DNA from: RACS-047 sp031553855 | GTDB lineage: Bacteria; Bacillota; Clostridia; Christensenellales; Pumilibacteraceae | Direction: 5' to 3' | DNA: 64,000 nucleotides | NCBI GenBank assembly: GCA_031553855.1 | Contig: JAVBKW010000014.1 | Coordinates: 6,128 to 70,127 of the forward strand | Shown: one piece after another, positions 59,962 to 64,000 of the stretch | How the letters are laid out: every line of letters starts with the position of its first letter | How positions within the stretch are numbered: position 1 is the stretch's first letter | Program-made: the position numbers and the translations under genes | The notes under the pieces: generated by a model | The model's database searches: none | What the model was told of the DNA's origin: nothing | What the model saw: the letters and a program-made list of their open reading frames with translations, nothing else

Positions 59962-59991
59962 TATTACAGCAAAAACGGAGATGAATTGCAA

Positions 59992-60243
59992 ATGCCGAAC
60001 ATTAAACCTGTGACGGATTTAAGAAATTACGGTGAAGTTTTGAAAGATTGCCATTTTGGAGATCCTGTTTATCTTACCAAGAACGGCCGAGGCAGGTATG
60101 TTCTTGTTGACATCAACGAATACAGCCGCATGCAAGCCGAACTTACTTTGCTTACAAAACTTGCCGAAGGTGAAGCATCTGCGGAAAAGGCTGGCTGGAT
60201 CTCTGCGGAAGAATCGTACCGCGCATTGGGACTTGAGAAATGA
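59992..60243 (+). CDS. Phd/YefM-type antitoxin
   Basis: 83 residues. PNIKPVTDLRNYGEVLKDCH and PVYLTKNGRGRYVLVDINEY match the Phd/RelB-like DNA-binding antitoxins that start with I-x-P-x-(S/T)-DLRN. ATG 59992 follows GGAG (59977-59980); a TTG at 59986 is possible. The stop overlaps the toxin ATG (ATGA), the usual coupling. Confidence 0.9.
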   Translation: MPNIKPVTDLRNYGEVLKDCHFGDPVYLTKNGRGRYVLVDINEYSRMQAELTLLTKLAEGEASAEKAGWISAEESYRALGLEK

Positions 60244-60536
60244 AAGTTGAATTTTCGCCTTTATCAATCTCGGATTTAAAAGATATTCGGGATTATATTG
60301 CTTTGGATTCGCCAGAAACAGCTGATAAGTATATACCCAAATTGCATAAGCGGGCATTAGATATTGCAGACTTTCCAAATACAGGCTCAAATTTAGCAAA
60401 AAAGATAAGAACAAAAGTTAAATACAAGTACGTGATTGACGACTATCTTATTTTCTATCTTTTATCCGATGAAGCCGTCCGGATAATTAGAGTTATGCAT
60501 GGCAGCCGTGACATTGAACAATTATTCAAAGCATAG
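60240..60536 (+). CDS. RelE/ParE-family toxin
   Basis: 98 residues. VEFSPLSISDLKDIRDYIAL, YKYVIDDYLIFYLLSD and IIRVMHGSRDIEQLF are the typical RelE/ParE fold marks. Whether it cuts ribosome-bound mRNA or inhibits gyrase cannot be told. It forms a two-gene operon with the antitoxin and converges on the M23 peptidase gene. Confidence 0.9.
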   Translation: MKVEFSPLSISDLKDIRDYIALDSPETADKYIPKLHKRALDIADFPNTGSNLAKKIRTKVKYKYVIDDYLIFYLLSDEAVRIIRVMHGSRDIEQLFKA

Positions 60537-60582
60537 TTTAATTTACATCTCACCGGGTTATATCCGCAAAAGAACATATTCT

Positions 60583-61578
60583 TTACAGCATAATTTTGGT
60601 GTCTGTGCTGAACAACTCTTTCGTGTCGGGGTTTTTCTGGACTTTGGCGCGGTAGGGCGAAAGAAAATTGACAAGGCCGTAGACGTCTATCCAGATTTCT
60701 TTACTGCCCTTCACCTGACTTTCGTCGAAGATGAGCTGCAAGCCGAAATGCAGGTGCGGTTTGCCGGATTTAAGATTTACATCTTCTTTGCGCGAATAGC
60801 CGGTATTGCCTAAAAAGCCTATGACCTGCCCTGATTTTACCGTGGCGCCCTGTTCTAAATCTGCAGGATAAGGGTGGCCTTTGCGCAGATGCGCATAATA
60901 GTAGTAGCGTTTAGCGTCGAAGCTGCGTATTCCGACGCGCCAACCGCCGTACTGGTTCCAACCAAGCTCCGCTATCGTTCCGCCCTCTACCGCAATTACT
61001 GGAGTGCCGACGGAGCCCATTAAATCGTGCCCTAAATGCTTACGCTTAAAGCCGTAGCTGCGCGAAGAGCCGAAATCGTCGTAATGACTAAACCAGTAGC
61101 CGCGCGCTAAAGGGAAATATCCGCGCACGCCGTACTTTGTTTCGCCGCCCGTTTCAACGGTATAATTGCCTAATATACCTGAAAAAATCGCGGTGTAAGC
61201 TTCATAATAATGTTTGTAGTACTTATTATCGCCTAAAAGCTGACTAACGGTTTTACCCTCTTTTATCAGTCCTAAAAGGCTGTTTAGATTTTTCTGATCC
61301 GTTTTATCGCTGAACCTGTTGCCGTTTTTCACTGCTAAATAAGCCATAACCTCCACAAATTTAAAATCAGTTTCACTGTTATGGTATTTTACGTCCAGCT
61401 CGTAAACCTTTTTCATAATTGCGGAGCCTGCGTTGAAATCGACCCATTTTATAAAGTCTTTCCCGCTCTCCGTTTCGGCGCGTGCAAACATAGCGGAATA
61501 CGAGCTGCTAAGGCAAATCAGCGCAAGCATCAGCAATACGGCTTTTTTAAGAAAACGCTGAATAGGCGTTTTAGACAT
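60583..61578 (-). CDS. Secreted M23 (LytM-type) peptidase
   Basis: 331 residues. A signal peptide (RFLKKAVLLMLALICLSSSY, cleavage probably after MFARAE) is followed by a helical region of about 130 residues and a C-terminal M23 domain with the zinc ligands in HLGHDLMG and KPHLHFGLQL. It should cut peptidoglycan peptides outside the membrane; the extra N-terminal domain may regulate it. ATG 61578 is preferred over 61590 by analogy with iorB; both are part of the flank of repeat A4, which also supplies AGGAGG. Confidence 0.9.
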   Translation of the reverse strand: MSKTPIQRFLKKAVLLMLALICLSSSYSAMFARAETESGKDFIKWVDFNAGSAIMKKVYELDVKYHNSETDFKFVEVMAYLAVKNGNRFSDKTDQKNLNSLLGLIKEGKTVSQLLGDNKYYKHYYEAYTAIFSGILGNYTVETGGETKYGVRGYFPLARGYWFSHYDDFGSSRSYGFKRKHLGHDLMGSVGTPVIAVEGGTIAELGWNQYGGWRVGIRSFDAKRYYYYAHLRKGHPYPADLEQGATVKSGQVIGFLGNTGYSRKEDVNLKSGKPHLHFGLQLIFDESQVKGSKEIWIDVYGLVNFLSPYRAKVQKNPDTKELFSTDTKIML

Positions 61579-61614
61579 TTTTATACTCATGACCTCCTTT
61601 TGTCACAAAAAGTA

Positions 61615-61740
61615 GTGAAAGATAAGTCGCGGCACAGGCGGGCAACAGTTGGATTGCCGAGGAAGAGGCGCGTATTTCACATACGTAACCGACGAGGCAA
61701 GACAAACGTAGCCCGTATGCGGCGATGAATTATCTTTCAC
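61615..61740 (-). repeat. Family A repeat, copy A4
   Basis: 126 bp with the inverted ends GTGAAAGATAA/TTATCTTTCAC and the intact internal frame (VKDNSSPHTGYVCLASSVTY and on to LIFHYFL, then TGA). The flank toward the peptidase gene reads TGACAAAAGGAGGTCATGAG and is shared with A1 and A3. Confidence 0.92.
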
Positions 61741-61902
61741 GGAAAAAAGTTTTATCTCCGCACACTTTAGCGGCATAGAAATAGTATTCTCAATACAAAA
61801 AATAGTATTCTTTTCTAACAAGAGACTATGCGAAACTGTAAAAGTATCTTTACAAAAAAGTAAAGACGCTATAACTAAAAGTAAAAGATACTATCCAAAA
61901 GA
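61741..61902. other. Upstream region of the M23 peptidase gene with direct repeats
   Basis: AT-rich, no gene. Minus-strand reading shows AGAATACTATTT twice, 21 bases apart, and further GATAGTATC and AAAGATAC motifs. These look like regulator sites for the peptidase gene; no consensus promoter is clear. Confidence 0.45.
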
Positions 61903-61932
61903 AAAAGCCCAAGGTTTTTGCCTTGAGCTTTT
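61903..61932 (-). terminator. Terminator of rny
   Basis: On the minus strand AAAAGCTCAAGG pairs with CCTTGGGCTTTT, followed by T-rich sequence, 25 bases behind the rny stop. Confidence 0.8.
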
Positions 61933-61956
61933 GTGTTTTATTACCGGTTTTTGAGA

Positions 61957-63561
61957 TTATTTAGCATACTCGACGTTGCGCGTTTCTCTTATTACGTTAA
62001 CTTTGATCTGGCCGGGGTACTCCATATCTTTTTCGATCTGTTTTGCTATTTCTTTTGCTAAAAACAGAGCCGCGCTGTCGTCCACCGTTTCGGGCTTGAC
62101 TATGATGCGCACTTCCCTTCCTGCCTGTATCGCAAAGGACTTATCTACGCCGTCAAAGCTGTTCGCGATGCTTTCAAGCTTTTCAAGACGCTTAACGTAA
62201 TTGTCGAGCGATTCGCGCCTTGCGCCGGGTTTTGCGCCGCTGATAGCGTCCGCGCACTGAACTAAAATAGCCTCGATAGTAGTCGGCTCCACGTCGTTAT
62301 GATGGGCCGCGATACAATGGATGATTTCCTTGGACTCCTTATATTTTCTGGCTAAGTCCGCACCGATAGAAACGTGCGTTCCCTCGACTTCGTGATCGAC
62401 GGCCTTACCGATATCGTGCAGCAGTCCGCCGCGTTTTGCAATATTTACGTCCGCTCCAAGCTCCGCCGCCATTAGCCCGGCTAAATGCGAAACTTCCAAA
62501 GAATGCTTTAAAACGTTCTGGCCGTAGCTTGTTCTGTATTTTAAGCGTCCTAAAGTTTTGATAAGCTCTGCGTTAAGCCCGAAAACTCCCGCCTCAAACA
62601 TCGCCGCTTCTCCGGCCTCCTTGATTTGGGTTTCGATTTCGCGTTTTGTTTTTTCGACTGTTTCCTCGATACGCGAGGGGTGTATCCTGCCGTCGGCGAT
62701 AAGCTTTTCAAGCGTGATACGCGCGATTTCCCTTCTGACAGGATCAAAACCCGACAATACGACCGTGTCTGGAGTGTCGTCGATGATAAGGTCTACTCCG
62801 GTCGCGCTCTCCAGCGCCCTGATATTGCGGCCCTCTCTGCCGATTATGCGGCCTTTCATATCGTCGCTGGGCAAGTTTACAACTGAAACTGTGATTTCAG
62901 AAGAATGGTCCACAGCGCAGCGCTGTATGGCAAGCGATACGATCTCGCGGGCTTTTTTGTCTGAATCCTCTTTTGCGGCGGCCTCGATTTCGCGTACAAG
63001 CTTTGCCGCATCCCGCTTAGCTTCGTCCTCAATCATAGCGACCAATTCGTTTTTAGCTTCGTCTTTGGTGCATTGAGATATCCTTTCAAGCTCGGTAAAG
63101 GCTTTTTTATGCGTTTCTACAACGGCAAGCCTTGCCGCTGCGATTTCCTCTTCCTTTACCTTAAGATTTGTTTTAGTGGTTTCAAGCGCGTCGATTTTTT
63201 TATCAAGCACTTCTTCTTTTTTGTCCAATGATTCTTCTTTTTGTAAAATCCTTTGCTCGGAACGCTGGACCTCGCTCCTTCTTTCCTTGATTTCCCGATC
63301 GGCTTCCTGCCGTAGTTTATGGATCTCTTCCTTTGCCTCGATGTTTTCCTGTTTTCTGACAGCCTTAGCCTCGGCTATAGCGTCTTCAATCATTTTATTG
63401 GCGATTTGTCTTGCGTTGCCGGTTTTTTTCTTATACATATTCGTATAAAAAAGCATACCGCCTAAAACTCCTAAAGCCAAAGCGACGATAGGCAAAACAA
63501 TAACCAAAACCAGAAGCGTTGTGGAAGGAGCAGCTCCATAAACAGTCATTAAACTGTACAT
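61957..63561 (-). CDS. rny: Ribonuclease Y
   Basis: 534 residues. Membrane-anchored endoribonuclease that starts mRNA decay in Bacillota: N-terminal membrane helix (TTLLVLVIVLPIVALALGVL), a long charged coiled coil to about residue 200, a KH domain (DDMKGRIIGREGRNIRALES) and the HD domain with LLHDIGKAVDHEVEGTHV. A few residues (MYSLMTVYGAAPS) precede the anchor. The leader upstream is long and hairpin-rich. Confidence 0.96.
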   Translation of the reverse strand: MYSLMTVYGAAPSTTLLVLVIVLPIVALALGVLGGMLFYTNMYKKKTGNARQIANKMIEDAIAEAKAVRKQENIEAKEEIHKLRQEADREIKERRSEVQRSEQRILQKEESLDKKEEVLDKKIDALETTKTNLKVKEEEIAAARLAVVETHKKAFTELERISQCTKDEAKNELVAMIEDEAKRDAAKLVREIEAAAKEDSDKKAREIVSLAIQRCAVDHSSEITVSVVNLPSDDMKGRIIGREGRNIRALESATGVDLIIDDTPDTVVLSGFDPVRREIARITLEKLIADGRIHPSRIEETVEKTKREIETQIKEAGEAAMFEAGVFGLNAELIKTLGRLKYRTSYGQNVLKHSLEVSHLAGLMAAELGADVNIAKRGGLLHDIGKAVDHEVEGTHVSIGADLARKYKESKEIIHCIAAHHNDVEPTTIEAILVQCADAISGAKPGARRESLDNYVKRLEKLESIANSFDGVDKSFAIQAGREVRIIVKPETVDDSAALFLAKEIAKQIEKDMEYPGQIKVNVIRETRNVEYAK

Positions 63562-63699
63562 AAAACTTTGATTCTCCTTTAGAAATTAAAAAATTTTAAA
63601 AAACAGACGGAACGCGCTGCCGTTTAAGCAGTAATTCCGCCGGATAACCGGATTCAAATTACAAATATATACTCACTTAACTTCAAAAGTGCTGCACAC

Positions 63700-63756
63700 T
63701 TTTAAAAGCGGCTTTTTAAGCCGCGCAGCGTGGAGGCTGCTTTTAAGTTCCGTCAT
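63700..63756. repeat. Hairpins next to the 81-bp element
   Basis: GCGGCTTTTTAAGCCGC and a CAGC/GCTG hairpin follow an AAAAGTGCTGCACACTTTT palindrome at about 63687-63705. Together with 63758-63838 they make a chain of five or more stem-loops. Confidence 0.5.
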
Positions 63757-63757
63757 G

Positions 63758-63838
63758 GTCAATTAAGCGGCTATGCCGCAAAGCAAGCGTCGCTTGCTTT
63801 TTGAAAACTGCTCAAGAGCAGTTTTCAAGTTAATTGAC
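63758..63838. repeat. 81-bp clover-like element in the rny leader
   Basis: Outer arms GTCAATTAA/TTAATTGAC enclose three perfect palindromes: GCGGCTATGCCGC, AAAGCAAGCGTCGCTTGCTTT and GAAAACTGCTCAAGAGCAGTTTTC (24 bases, arms of 12). It could form a multi-arm cruciform or RNA clover. Confidence 0.75.
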
Positions 63839-63864
63839 TATATAAGAAATATAATCCAAACGGT

Positions 63865-63950
63865 TAAAAAATAACAGGCGGATTATGCTCGTGAAACGGC
63901 TTACCCTGCGGCTGAACAGAGCGGCCATAACATTTGCAAACTACGCCTGT
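63865..63950 (-). ncRNA. Possible small RNA or structured leader upstream of rny
   Basis: Minus-strand sequence begins AACAGGCG near the predicted start and ends CGCCTGTT followed by ATTTTTT, so an 8-bp terminal stem plus T-run brackets about 80 bases. Inside, GTTATG pairs with CATAAT and CTCTG with CAGGG. It does not match any riboswitch consensus I know. It may be an independent small RNA or the head of the rny leader. Confidence 0.4.
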
Positions 63951-63954
63951 TATT

Positions 63955-63983
63955 ATAATAGCAATATTTTACAAAGAAGTCAA
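63955..63983 (-). promoter_or_regulatory. Promoter of the rny leader / small RNA
   Basis: On the minus strand TTGACT (63983-63978) and TATTAT (63960-63955) are 17 bases apart; an overlapping TATAAT is also present. The start would fall near 63948. Confidence 0.65.
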
Positions 63984-64000
63984 GTAAAGACCGGATAAAA

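Noticed and set aside
63865..63950. Known riboswitch class (ZTP, THF, c-di-GMP, fluoride, preQ1).
   Set aside because: None of the conserved core motifs I know fits; only generic stems are seen.

Overview
The window looks like a chromosomal segment of an anaerobic Clostridia-type member of the Bacillota, probably host-associated. The evidence is two T-box leaders, the Bacillota-type order rpsP-khpA-rimM-trmD-rbgA-rnhB and ffh-ylxM-ftsY-smc-rnc-plsX-rpmF, RNase Y, pta-ackA with tmcAL, and CoA/ferredoxin 2-oxoacid chemistry (iorAB, paaK). The assignment comes from gene content only; genus and order cannot be read here.

Region 1 (1-5583) is a visibly AT-rich accessory island. It holds three paralogous small proteins that carry the end of an Rhs-type core motif (PVMYTD-x-TG) followed by a glycine-rich hydrophobic tail. 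These are interleaved with small membrane proteins that look like immunity partners, and a serine recombinase killed by one in-frame TAA sits among them. Region 2 (5696-13150) is a branched-chain amino acid operon, ilvB-ilvN-ilvD-leuC-leuD-leuB, under a consensus promoter and a T-box; ilvC and leuA are not in the window. Region 3 (13170-17270) is a patchwork: a broken trypsin-like protease, an orphan SpaA-like domain protein, tandem repeats, ung, an ArsR-type regulator, a tandem pair of mobile repeats and a tiny Asn-rich protein. Region 4 (17270-25690, minus strand) holds argS, ychF, thrS with its T-box, comF, ackA and pta. tmcAL (25932, plus strand) diverges from pta.

Region 5 (27114-63561) is almost entirely minus-strand. 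Read from high to low coordinate it runs rny; an M23 peptidase; (on the plus strand) two tRNAs and a Phd/RelE pair; rpmF to ffh; rpsP to yraN; a GNAT protein; the ATP synthase operon; paaK-iorA-iorB-paaK-ACT; alr; a 5-formyl-THF cyclo-ligase; rsmD-coaD; DAHP synthase; and a patatin-like lipase.

Four themes stand out. (i) The ATP synthase operon has no separate atpH: the C-terminal domain of delta is fused to the front of alpha, while the delta N-terminal domain and the usual alpha N-terminal helix appear to be missing. (ii) A 126-bp repeat with 11-bp terminal inverted repeats occurs four times. It contains a short conserved open frame, and three copies sit directly upstream of genes and share with them a module carrying AGGAGG and a start codon; one copy also supplies the stop codon of iorA. 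(iii) Several other hairpin-rich or fold-back repeats lie inside leaders, including both T-box transcription units. (iv) Several genes show decay or odd starts: a recombinase and a protease with one nonsense codon each, and an alanine racemase without a canonical start codon.
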